Source: Annona cherimola
Lineage: Eukaryota; Streptophyta; Magnoliopsida; Magnoliales; Annonaceae
DNA length: 64,000 bases
Direction: 5' to 3'
Assembly (NCBI GenBank): GCA_030490835.1
Contig: CM059971.1
Coordinates: 54,608,012 to 54,672,011, forward strand
The number at the start of each line of letters is the position of its first letter. The first letter of the stretch is position 1. Positions 50,148-61,400 of the stretch are shown in pieces. The notes beneath the pieces are model-generated. The model searched no databases, was not told the DNA's origin, and saw only the letters and a program-made list of their open reading frames with translations. The position numbers were made by a program, and so were the translations under genes.

Positions 50148-52285
50148 TGCTGGGAAATTTCCTAGAAAAAATATTTAGAAATAAATACCTATTGCAAGAG
50201 GGGGTAAATTACAATTTAGTAGAAAATGGAAGGGTATAAATAGGGGCATGGGGTGAACGACCAAGGCACACCAAACCCGGCTTCCAAGCTTGAAAAATTC
50301 AAGCATTCCCACTCCCAAACACGTTTTTGGCCTTTAGAGAAAGAAGGAAAGAGAGAGAAAGAGCCAAGTAGGAAGAAAATTCTCCACTTGAGGTAAGGAG
50401 ATTCTATTAAAATTTCTTTTGAGTGTTAAGTGGGGTAAAACCATGCTTAGATAATGCCTAAGCATGAGAAAATAAGTGTAGTTACCATGCCAAATTGGAA
50501 TTATGCCTAAATATCGAAAATTTAGAGCAAAGATAGTGTTCTGGAAAATAACATATGATATGAGTAAATAATGCTCCAAAATTGCTACATGATGATTTTG
50601 GATGAATATTTATGATATTTATGATGTTAGAATGATGATACATTAATCTCATGATTTTTGGATTTAAGGATTATGCTTAAATGAAATTATGTTGAATTTT
50701 AGTATATGAAGAAAATGATTTAATTAGCCAAGTTAATGATGATAAATTCAAAATTCATGAATTTTTCCATGATATACTAACTGAGAGCTATGTCATGGTA
50801 TTTTTTATTTTTGGAAAAAATGTCAATTTTTGAAACCCATGAACAGTAACCAACATGCTGTGAACAGTAACCTCGGATGAACAGTAACTATGAACAGTGA
50901 ACAACGTGATTTTGAAAAAAATTAAGATTGATTTTTATAAGGATGTATGGATTTAATTTTTAAGAATTTTTGGATAAAAATTCATATAATGAGGTAATGA
51001 CCAAGTATTTATAAATGGTTAACCTCTATAAAAATGAGGTAATATGTGATCATAAAGCATGCATGGAAAGAAATCTAAGATATGGAATAGATGGATAAAG
51101 TATCCGATTTCCTTGTATAGGAAGAGGAAAGGAGAAGGTTGAGGACACGGACTGAGAAGGTAAGCAAGCAAACCCTTTTGAAAATATTTTTTATTCTCAA
51201 ATATTTATAAAATATGTTTAAGGGTGGCCATTCCTATAATATTTTGAAATGATGAATGTTTATGCGTTTTTGAGAAAAGTCATGCCGGCATATTGATATT
51301 ATATGATATTTATGGACATGTGAAGAGGCTTTGGTGGAGGTAGAAAGTTGATCAAAAGGTCCCCCTTCACTATTGCTGAGTCGTATGGGCTGTGTACCGG
51401 TGGCGTCCTCCCAAGAGGTGGAGGCAAAGAAGTGTTATGTGTGAATGAATGCATTGCATTTTTATACATGGATTGAAAAGGAAAGCATGGATTTGAAATG
51501 ATGTTTTAAAGTGATGGTGCAAATAATTTTTTACATGAGAATGACAAGTCACCTGGTGTAAGAGGTATATAATGCCGGGAGAATCAAAAGTCATGCATAT
51601 AGGAGACAAGGTAGGCTAATCAGGGTAAAGGACGCGAGGTCCCCTTGACGAGGCTAAGTCGAAGAAGCTAGCGTAATAGACCATGCTATGTGAGATGTTT
51701 TTCAGGCTAACGTACCCACACATGAAGGTTTATGTCAGGAATGGAAATGAAGCATTTGCACATCCAATGTTTATGAAACGATTTTTATGAAAAAATTTCT
51801 GTGCATTTGATAGTTGATCACTTGGTAAGTGTCTTCTATCGAATGGAAATAAATGCATTTAAATGAAAGAAAAATGTTTGCTTATTGAGTTTCGACTCAT
51901 GTTTTGTTTTCCCAACCTCAGACAGGTGTAGGAAAAGCCAAAAGATGAAAGGCATGTGTTGCTAAAGGAAAAGAGAAATCTATAAAGGTTAGTAGATTTT
52001 TGTATGAATGGATGCCCTAATGGGATATGATGAAAAAGGACATAGGTTGTATGAATTAAGAAGTTATGAATAATATGAGAAGTTGATGATTTATGATGAT
52101 ATAGATAAGTCCATTATGAATGATGATGAGTATATGTTTATGTGATGAAAGAAAAGAAAAAAAAATATTGGATGAGATCCAATTAAGAACTCGCCGCATG
52201 ATCAGGGCAACAATCCTGAGTCACGTTTACCAATCAATAAGATCCCGGAGTAAGGCTTCTAGGTACCCCAGTTTGGGGCACCACA

Positions 52286-52290
52286 CACCC
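52286..52290. repeat. Target-site duplication of the gypsy solo LTR, right copy (CACCC)
   Basis: CACCC against CACCT at 47680-47684; one C/T difference. Confidence 0.6.
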
Positions 52291-53100
52291 AGCTTAAGTT
52301 CAGTACGACATTTCATCCCCAAACAGACGGACAGACGGAGCGAGTAAACCAAATTATCCGAATGTGTACATTGGAATTTAGAGGATCATAGGATGAATAC
52401 GTACCGATAGTGGAGTTTGCGTACAACAATAGCTATCAAGCTAGTATTCAAATGGCTACATTTGAAGCGTTATACGAAAGGCGATTGAACTCCATTAAAT
52501 TAGGACGAAGTTGGAAAGAAAAAGCTAGCCCCAGACTTGTTTCGACAAATGGCAGACAAGGTACAAGTTATTCGCCAGTGTATACTCACAGCCCAAAGTC
52601 GGCAAAAGAGTTACACAGATTGTAAGAGAAAGGATTTGAATATCTAAGTTGGTGAACACGTGTTTATAAAGGTCACGTAATTTAAAAGAGTTATAAGGTT
52701 TGGGAAAAGAAGCAAGTTAAATCCCAGGTATATTGGGTCATTTGAAATACTAGAAAAGATTGGGAAGTTGGCATACAGGATAGCCTTACCCCCAGCTCTA
52801 GCCTTAGTGCACAATGTTTTTCATATTTTCATGCTTAGGAAATATATCCCAAACCCTACCCATGTATTGATAGCAGAGAACCTACCGATTCAAGATCACT
52901 TGAACTATGAGAAAAGACCCATTAAGATCTTGGATCATAAGGTACAAAGCTTCGGAATTGAGAAATAGAGTATGTTAAAGTTCAATAGAACCGATATTTC
53001 GAAAGCGAGGCTACATGGGAGTTAAGAAAAGAGGTTGAAAGGAAGTACCCCTAACTATTTGAAAAGTAAACGGTTTCGGGACGAAATATTTTATAAGAGG
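52291..53100 (+). pseudogene. Integrase right part and chromodomain of the large gypsy element
   Basis: The reading resumes with the core motif FHPQTDGQTERVNQ (about 52309-52350) and VEFAYNNSYQ (about 52410-52440). The C-terminal integrase region (LPPALALVHNVFHIFMLRKY, 52785-52850) and a decayed chromodomain (RPIKILDHKV at 52915-52945, then frameshifts and stops to about 53070) follow. Integrase plus chromodomain at the end of pol marks a chromovirus. Stops fall at 52381, 52623 and 52966. Confidence 0.82.
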
Positions 53101-53107
53101 GGGGGAT
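53094..53107 (+). other. Polypurine tract of the large gypsy element
   Basis: AAGAGGGGGGGAT lies immediately before the TGTTATAC start of the 3' LTR; it is the plus-strand primer site in reverse transcription. Confidence 0.8.
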
Positions 53108-54219
53108 TGTTATACTCAGACCTAAGTAGGACTCATACATGTGCATTTGACATGTAAATGTGACTTAATTATGATTTAATTGATTTATTGATTTTTAGGA
53201 CTATTGATTAAGGATGGTGATTAAATTAATTGTCATAGCCCAATGTGAGTCATTGTGACTAAAGTGGCCTAATGAGGATTGAATAATGTGAATGTGCTAT
53301 AAATAATTATTTCATTTATTATGATTTAATTAATGGATATTATGATGATAATTATGAGTTTAAGGTGATAAATATTAGAAAATTCATAACTTGACGCCTA
53401 TAAGGCAGAATGAGGTGAAATTTGAAGATAAGCACATAATTGTGTGCCCAATATTATGAATGGATTAGATTCTGAAAATTATGATGATATTAGGGTGATA
53501 AATATTTATTTTCATCCAAATCCAAAAGTTAATTTTAAATTGTCATAACTTATGATAGAAATGTCATTTTGAGATAAAATTTGTCATGAACGATTAAAAT
53601 GATATGATGAATCTTATGAATGGGTTTGATTAAGATAATTACTATGGAAAAATGCTTAATCACAAAAGGACGAAACCCATTGACTTTTGTCATGAAAAGC
53701 AACTTGTAATTAATGAAAAGTCAACATCTTTAATGAGGTAATTAAGGGACAAATTGAGGTGTCCAAAGAGGATAATTTTGAGCAAATTTTATGATTTATT
53801 AAAAATGAAAAAATCTATAAAATATCAAGGAGCATAAATGCATGAGATAAAGGCTAAGTGATGAAGCCATAGGAGGCCACATATGTGGCCATGCAAGGCA
53901 CGTCCAAGGCTGATTTGAAGGGATTTTTTTAATTTTAAAAAAATGCCAAAATCATATGTAAATGGTCTATATGAGTAGGGTGTTAAATGAATATCAAATT
54001 GGGATGGATTTTGTGGCATAAAATGCCAAAATAAGAAGCCACATGGGACGTGCTTAACATGGACAGCAAGATGGCCTAAATTGAGCTGATTTTTTATGAT
54101 TAAAAATTATGTAAAAATATGATTTTACTAGGGTGAAATGGTGCCAACACATCAAGGGATAAGTGAGCCTTAAATCACCCTCAAATGAGGTGGAAAAAGT
54201 GGGCTCCAAAAATTCAGAA

Positions 54220-54265
<46 letters not shown>

Positions 54266-56928
54266 ACGGACGTCCACTCTTTGGAAGAAAATCAAGAGAA
54301 AAGAATCTCTCAAAGGGACCAGCAGCAAGGGCGTCCAAGAAGGAAGGGAAGAAAGGAAAAAGAGAAGAGAAAAAAAGGAAGAAAAGAGGAGAAGAAAGGA
54401 AGGAAACCAAGTTGGGAAAGGCTTGAGCCAAGGGTTCATAGATTCAAGTAAATATGAATCAAGTTTTGGTTCATTAAATCTTATGATTTTTACCTTCATT
54501 TATGGGTCATAAATTTGATCCATAACTTAAATGAGTTATGATGCCCTTAATTAGGGTATTAAATAAGAAATAAACGAAGGGAATGGATTCAAGGATTCAA
54601 AGGAGCTAAGTATGATGCTAGGGTTGATCATGACTTAAGAACCTAGCTGGAATTTTTTAAATTCCATTTGATGTTGCTGTTTTAATCATATTTCATTTAT
54701 GATGTCATGATTTACATATGTTGATTTGGGCAAGATTTAAGAACCTTGGGAAGGGTTAAACCTAGGGTTAACAATATGGACAAAATTTCACTCTTTTGAG
54801 ATGATTATGATGCATGAATTAACCCAACTAATACATGGGTGAATTAAAGAGTAATACCCTAAAGTTAGGGTACATGGGACGTCCAACATAGGGTGGAAGA
54901 AATTTGTAAAAAATCTAATTTTTTGGACTCATGTTGTGGACCTCCAAAGGGTGGCCAAACGTGCATGGAAAGTTGCTGTTTTGGGGCAACTAAATTATGG
55001 ACTTTAAATATGTGAAAATACCCTAAATATAGGACAAGAAAAGCATGATTAAAGGCTGAAATTTAAGAATTAAAAACCTGTTATGGATCATGTGTCAAGT
55101 TGGACGTTGAAAGTGAGAAAGAAGGGTGCCAAAGTTGCTATTTTGGAACCCTACGATTAAGGGATTAAAATTCCATAAATATATCCTAAATCATGTGCTA
55201 ATTAAGTGGTTTAATTATGCCAAAATTGAGGATAAGTTTCTGTCTTGAAAAAGGTTAAGAAACACATAACATATGTGTGGTAAGAAGGGTGCACATAAAA
55301 GGGTATGTATAGATAAATGAGAAATGACTTATGTGATTTGCTAAAATGCAAAAATGAATGGAAATGTAATGAAATGTGTAATTAAGGTTCTGACTTGATA
55401 ATAAATTGTAATCTCAAATTTTGAAATTAATACGTGAGGCCTAATCTATTATATATGTGACTAAAGTGAGCACCGATATGTGAAATGTAAAAAATATACG
55501 ATAAATAATGAATGAGAGTAATGAAGTTCCATATGACGAGTTAATGAAGGGTTATGATGTATTTGAATGTTTACCCTACATAAGGGTATTAAAAATGAAA
55601 TGGAATGAATGGATAGGAGGATGCACAAGTATGTTGCTATATGTGTGAATACCCGACTTGGAATATAAATGGGTCATGTATGTTAATGAATGAGATGTGG
55701 GTTGGAAAGCTAAGTGTATGCAAGCATATGAGGATTATATAAATGCAATGTCATTCTTATGTGTATAGGCAAAGGCGAAGAGAAAATCAATACGGAAAGT
55801 TGATGTGAATCATGTAAGGAAGCAATTTTCTAAAAGATTTGCTTCCTCTAACTACGATAAAATGATTGCGAATGCTATTTAAATGTTTTGTATTGATTTA
55901 GCAAATGAATGTTTAAATTATTTCTAAGAATGTTTAAGGATGATCATTCCTTTATCTTAACATGTGTTGAAATGTTATTTTAATTGTGGTAAATGATTCG
56001 CACAATGTTTTATCAAATGCTGATGAGAAATTCATGGTTCAAGGATTTATATATGAAAATCATGCTAGCATGTCTAAGTTCATGTTTATGATAAACTCAT
56101 AGTGCACAAAGTATTAGGTCCATTCCAAAGGTGTAAGCGGACCGATTATCCCCCCTTTGGTGCGACCAAGTGCTAAGATAGGCCAAAAGCTAGCGGCGCC
56201 CTCCCTGAGATGGGAGAAGATGGAGACAGGTGGTCGTTTAGCTAGCGCTCATCCTATGATGTTCATGTTTTATAATAATGCATCGCATTATTCATGATGT
56301 ACCCGTGATGGGTATAATGTTCACATTTTCTCATGATATACCCACGAGTGGGTATAATGCGCTTTCCAAGATGATATTTAAATGAAAAAGGGTTGCCTGC
56401 AAAATGAATTGCCTGAAAACTATACAGCTTGCTTATTGAGTTTCGACTCATGTTTTGTTTTCCAAATCCTAAGACAGGTGAAAGGATGGACATGACAATG
56501 AGCACGGGTTAATCGACAAAGGATGATAATTCTATGAATGTTTGTGTATAATATTATGCATGAAAGAACGTATGATGGTTTATACGACTGCTATTAATGA
56601 GCTTATGCACTTTACGCCATGGTGAATGATGAATTGATAAAAAAAAAATTTTAAGGACAAATGATGGTTGTATGTTTTGCCATGCTATGAATAATGTAGA
56701 ATTCATGACATGCAAATGAATATATCAGGACTAAATAATAGCCTAGATAGGCAAGATGATGAAAATTGAATAAGTATGATGAAATTAACTGCTATGGAGT
56801 CGAATGTAAATGGATAAATATCTAATAAATCTCGCCGTGTAACAGGGCAATAATCCTGATTACGTTTACTAATCAATAAGGGTCCCAGAGTAAGGCTCAG
56901 GATGTGATGCTCGGTTTGGGGTGCCACA
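53108..56928 (+). repeat. 3' LTR of the large gypsy element (3.8 kb)
   Basis: It starts TGTTATACTCAG and ends GGGTGCCACA. The last 1.6 kb match the 5' LTR copy at 30571-32191. The first 2.2 kb have no second copy in the window, so an insertion inside cannot be excluded. A (GA)n tract and purine-rich sequence lie at 54222-54410. Confidence 0.85.
54222..54264. repeat. (GA)n microsatellite
   Basis: About twenty GA units without interruption, followed by purine-rich sequence to about 54410. Open frames through it are low-complexity artefacts. Confidence 0.95.
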
Positions 56929-57312
56929 AGTTCATTGTGCAGCTAAACGGGTGATTACTATTCACCTCAGGGGCAACATGCCAACATGGTAGCCACCTGA
57001 TATTGTCTACCTGCCCTCTTGTGCTCATTGATGATTCATGGGGCGTTATAGCCCACATGTTTTGCCACACGAGGCATCGGTGGAGTGCTAGTGGATTGCT
57101 GCTGCTTAGGTATCCTGCTAGTCCCCTTAATATGTGTCTACCAAGGTTTGTCAGCAAATATCAAGTATAGGGTATTGGAGTGATAGCGGGTGTAGTTATG
57201 TCGTACATTAATCATTAGAGTGTCAAAACGTGAGCTCAAATCCTCATTCAATTCACGTCCAACAAATTCAAATAATGATTAATGCATTTCAGGTTATCTT
57301 TCGCATGGATTT
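56929..57312. other. Unassigned sequence between the gypsy element and the kinase upstream region
   Basis: Near-average base composition, no ORF of note and no recognised repeat. AGTTC (56929-56933) would be the right target duplication of the gypsy element, but its left partner is lost. Confidence 0.35.
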
Positions 57313-57408
57313 GTTTACGACCTTGTGAAATTCTAAAATTTACAACGATCATATCGCTCTGTTTACAAACTCGTGAAACTCTAAAATTTACAACGATCGT
57401 ATCGCGAG
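57313..57408. repeat. 48-bp tandem duplication upstream of the kinase gene
   Basis: GTTTACNANC...GTGAAA.TCTAAAATTTACAACGATC.TATCGC occurs at 57313-57360 and again at 57361-57408, with about seven differences. It lies 1.1 kb before the kinase ATG and may be part of the promoter. Confidence 0.85.
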
Positions 57409-57539
57409 CATTTCTGTTTTTCTCCCGTACGTGCAACGGACTTAACATCAAATGCATGCACGCAAAGGAAGCTTGCTCTGGGAATAAAATTCATAAATCT
57501 GTTGGATGTCTGGGTGAGAGGCTTCCCGCCTTCTTAGGG

Positions 57540-57542
<3 letters not shown>

Positions 57543-57579
<37 letters not shown>

Positions 57580-57602
57580 ACACACACACACACACACACA
57601 AA
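57543..57602. repeat. Compound (CT)n-(CA)n microsatellite at the kinase leader
   Basis: CT units (57543-57576) pass through GTCT into CA units (57580-57600), followed by A7. CT-rich tracts near plant transcription starts are common, so this may mark the 5' end of the transcript. Confidence 0.9.
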
Positions 57603-58492
57603 AAAAACCCAGATTCCTCTTCCGATTCTCCGATTATATCCAATTTCTGCCTTTTTTTTGTTCGAATTCATGAGATTGGTTTCGCCCAAGTCTCCGCTCC
57701 ATCTATATCTCCTGTGAGTTTCTGCTGCCTTTCTCGTTCCAATTACCCACAATTATTACAAATTTTGGCATTGGAAACGCCCTCCATATATATTTTTTTC
57801 TTTCAGATGTAATTTGGGAGGCCCTTATCTCCAATCTGTCGATTTTATTTTTTTTGCTTTTTGCCCCTTTTATCTTGAATTGAGGTTGGAATATGAAATC
57901 ATTGTTCAATCTTGTTTGGGAACGTGATAAAGGCATTTGATTCATTGATTCATCTCTTACGGTCGTACGCTTGGTTTCTGATAATTTAGCAAGATGATTC
58001 CAGGAGCCTTTCAAATTCAGATGAAGTAGATGGTAAAGCTTTGGAGGAACGGTTTTGGGGGTTTTTCTAGACTGTCTTGGAATACCGCCTTTGTCATGGT
58101 ATTTGAATTAATCCATTAGATTGCGTATAACATTTGGGGTGTTGTCAATGATACAGATCAGAAACTCCAAAGAGTTGTTTATAAAAATGAGAATCCTGGA
58201 ATTTTTGATAAAACAACTTCCATAATGGATTTACCTTTCTCTTTATTTCTCATGGAGCTGTCCGGTATGTCATGATGTTCGATGATCAAAAGAATTTGGA
58301 GCTACAGTTTTGGGAAATCAAGACTTCTGGATATGGTTCATGCCAAATCTGTTTGGAACCATGTTGAATCCGGGAGGAGCTGTAATTTTGTAGAATTGAA
58401 GGAATGGGCCACCAAGCTAGAGAACTGGATGACTTTTTGAGATAGAAGATTTGTGTGTGTCATAACCTCTTAGATTAGATCACCTCTAAAGG
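57603..58492 (+). promoter_or_regulatory. Probable 5' leader and leader intron of the Raf-like kinase gene
   Basis: A CTCCT/GTGAGTTT donor-like site at 57714 suggests a leader intron, with the acceptor possibly before the coding exon. Several ATGs occur between 57800 and 58490, but none opens a long frame. No TATA box is obvious. Assignment as leader is inferred from position. Confidence 0.4.
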
Positions 58493-61400
58493 ATGGCTAG
58501 CAATGTACCCAGCTCCTCATCTCAGACCAGCTCTTCATCTCAGAGGACAACTCCAAGGGGACCAACTTTTGAAAGATCCTTGTCCAACATCTCTGTAGAG
58601 ACAGGTGAAGAATTTTCTCCGACATTCCTTCAAGCTCGTGCTGCTTTGAGGAATGCGCCTGTCAGGCCTGACATGGAACATCAGCACCAATTACAGAGAA
58701 GCAGGTCGAATTTGAATATGAACTCTCATTTGGTTCAATTACAAAGAAGCAAATCGAATTTGAATAAAAATCCACGCATGTTCTGTGATGATCAGATAGG
58801 GAATGACAGTGTTGGTTATTTACGAAATGGATCTGAATTTGGGTATGTTGTTACCAATTCTCCCATAGGAGGAGGCAATGCTGTAGGACTTGATGATTAT
58901 TTTGGTAAAACACTGGAAGGAATCAAGGAGACAGATGAGTATTTCTATAGCAATTCTTCCGATGAAGCAAATTGTGATCAAGATGTTTCAGGTTGGCCAG
59001 CCGTTTCTGGGGGGTTTCTTACTGGTTACTCTCATGGGTATCATCCCCATGGCCTTAGAACTAGACAACAATTACTAAGCAGTCCTAGATCCAGAAAGCT
59101 CAAGTTCCTCTGTAGCTTTGGTGGAAGAATTTTGCCTCGGCCTTGTGATGGGAGGCTTAGATATGTGGGTGGTGAGACACGGATAATCTCCATCAGACAA
59201 AACCATTCTTGGCATGAGCTCATGCACAAAACATTCGGCATTTGCAACCAACCTCATACAATAAAGTATCAGCTCCCAGGAGAAGACCTTGATGCCCTCA
59301 TATCCATTCTATCCGATGAAGATCTTCATAATATGATAGAGGAGTACCATGCACTTGAAAGAATTGATGGGTCTCCTAGGCTTCGTATATTCCTTGTCAC
59401 TACAAATGAATCAGATGAAGGAAGAGTACTACAGCTAGATTCTGAATATAACTATGTTTTTGCTGTTAATGGTGCATTAGATCCAAGCCCTCGAAAGAAT
59501 GCTAGCGGCCAGAGCTTGGCAAGCCCATTGTGGCATAACGTAGACAACATCCCTGGTTTTCATAGAGAATCACCCAGATTTCAACAATCAGAAATGAAAG
59601 ATTACACCACACCTGCAACTCCAGCAAGGATGACATCACATCCCGCTTCTCAATTTCATCTGCCCAACCCAAAAACCATCAGTTCCCCCACTCATTCGCC
59701 TCCCTATTCTCCTACCCCACTCCAAAGAAAAAACTCTAGAACTGCCTTGAAGCAGTTTTATGATGACCAGCTTTACCAAGGTAGCAATGAGAACTACCGA
59801 GTCTTCTTAGAACGGCAACATGATTACTCTTATGCCATGGATCCTAACTATCATCCTCATGGTGAAATTCCAAAGCAAATTCTGTATCAACAGGGCAATA
59901 TTGACACTCCAGTTAAACACTGTGGAACACATTTTCACAGCCGCACACTTAGCAGAGAACTAGTATTTCATGATAGTGACTTGGATGTTAGTTGTTCTTT
60001 TCGTGATGATTCATTGTATAGAAAAAGGACATCTCGTTCCATGAGTTTCCAGTGTGAGCCAGAAGATTTGAGGGGTGACATCCAACCTTCATGGTTGCTT
60101 GAGAAAAACAATGCAAATAATTCTGAGAATTGGACGCGATATGATCTGATGATGGAGGAACATGGTGGGAGGCATACATACAGCACTCAAGGAGGACTTG
60201 CTTCTTGTTTTGGGCTTTCAGCAGCTGCATTGCCTTCACCCACGAATCTACACATCTTCCAGGAAGGTATGATGACACCACCAAGTGAAAAGTAATTGAG
60301 TGATTGAAAATTTAATGTAGACGAACCACAGATTATCTCTAAAGGATTCCAAATAAGGCAAGACAAAGAAAGTTGTGCTAGTCATCCACTGTTTTTCATG
60401 CTCAATTGAATCAGTCTGCAAGAACATTAATGACAGAGGGAGAACAGAAAGCAAAAGAAGAAACCAATGAGCCTGATTACAGTTTATCAAGGCACATTGT
60501 ATTGCATGAAACTAAATATGAAAATGCAACAAATCTGATTACAAGAGATCATTATACGAACGCTGATAGAACTCTTCTTGACACTGATAACCACCCAACT
60601 TCTATGCTAGGTGTTAATACAAAGCCTAAAAACCACTCACAAGACTCCCAAACAGACCATACAGTGCCTGATCTTCCTGACCCAAGTATGGAGACTAGAG
60701 AAGACCATCAAGAGGGTGATAATGATCAGAATGTGATAATAGTCCAAGAGCCAAGAATCATGAGTACGGTAAACTCGACACCATTTTTATGTTAACAATT
60801 TATGAATCTAAGCTTAATATTGCAAACCAATAGCTTCATTTATGTATTCATTTAGCATCCACATGTGGTAAAAGCGTACAAGGAAGAAGTGACTGCCATG
60901 CATGAGGCGACCATCAATCCTCCCATGAAGCCTGATAAAGTAAATAAGAGGGAGTTCCTATATCAATCATTGGAGGATGGGAATCCTATCTTTGTTGAGC
61001 AAGATACCAAAAATAGGAATCAAATTCAGCTTGAACCAGGAGGTGTTATTGTTGAAGATGTAACTAATGACATGCCTATGGATGTCCACACTGATCCAGA
61101 AGCTGTTCCTTATGTAATTTCAGAAAGCATAAAACAGGAATCTGACTCCGAGGTAATATTCTTTTGTTAAATGGCAAACCATTTTCCCTCATCATCTCTT
61201 TTAGAATCTTTGAGCTACTACTGAATGTTCCAGGATGTGAAAGAAGATGACTGTAGAGATAAGGATTCTTCTGTAAGTGAAGCTGCAATTGCTGAGATGG
61301 AGGCTGGCATGTACGGATTGCAGGTTATGCTATGCCTTATGCCTACTTATTTACAACATGCACAAAACTATCCTTACTACTGTTTAAAATTCTTGGGTTA

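Larger units (their letters stand above)
47685..52285 (+). mobile_element. Gypsy solo LTR (about 2.9 kb without its own insertion)
   Basis: It starts TGTGAAACCCC and ends GGGGCACCACA. The right end (52190-52285) shares the CACGTTTACCAATCAATAA, CCCGGAGTAAGGCT and TTTGGGGCACC landmarks with the LTRs of the large gypsy element, and TTGAGTTTCGACTCATGTTTTG is shared too (51890). The left end is different, so it is a related but separate family. There is no internal region, only this one LTR with a near-perfect TSD, so it arose by LTR-LTR recombination. A copia solo LTR sits within it. Confidence 0.75.
30571..56928 (+). mobile_element. Chromovirus-type Ty3/gypsy element, nested and interrupted
   Basis: The two LTR copies (30571-32191, truncated at its left, and 53108-56928) match closely from the GTATAGATAAATGAGAAATG landmark to the end. 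Between them lie the PBS, an extra acidic ORF, gag with two zinc knuckles, protease, RT, RNase H, integrase and a decayed chromodomain, in the gypsy order. Two later insertions break it: copia-2 at 32593-42802 in the extra ORF, and a gypsy solo LTR at 47685-52285 in integrase. Without them the element would be about 11.5 kb. Long LTRs plus a chromodomain point to the Tekay/Del clade (inference). Confidence 0.88.

Noticed and set aside
54185..54512. Open frames through the (GA)n tract on both strands
   Set aside because: Arg-Glu and Ser-Leu runs produced by the microsatellite; no non-repetitive support.
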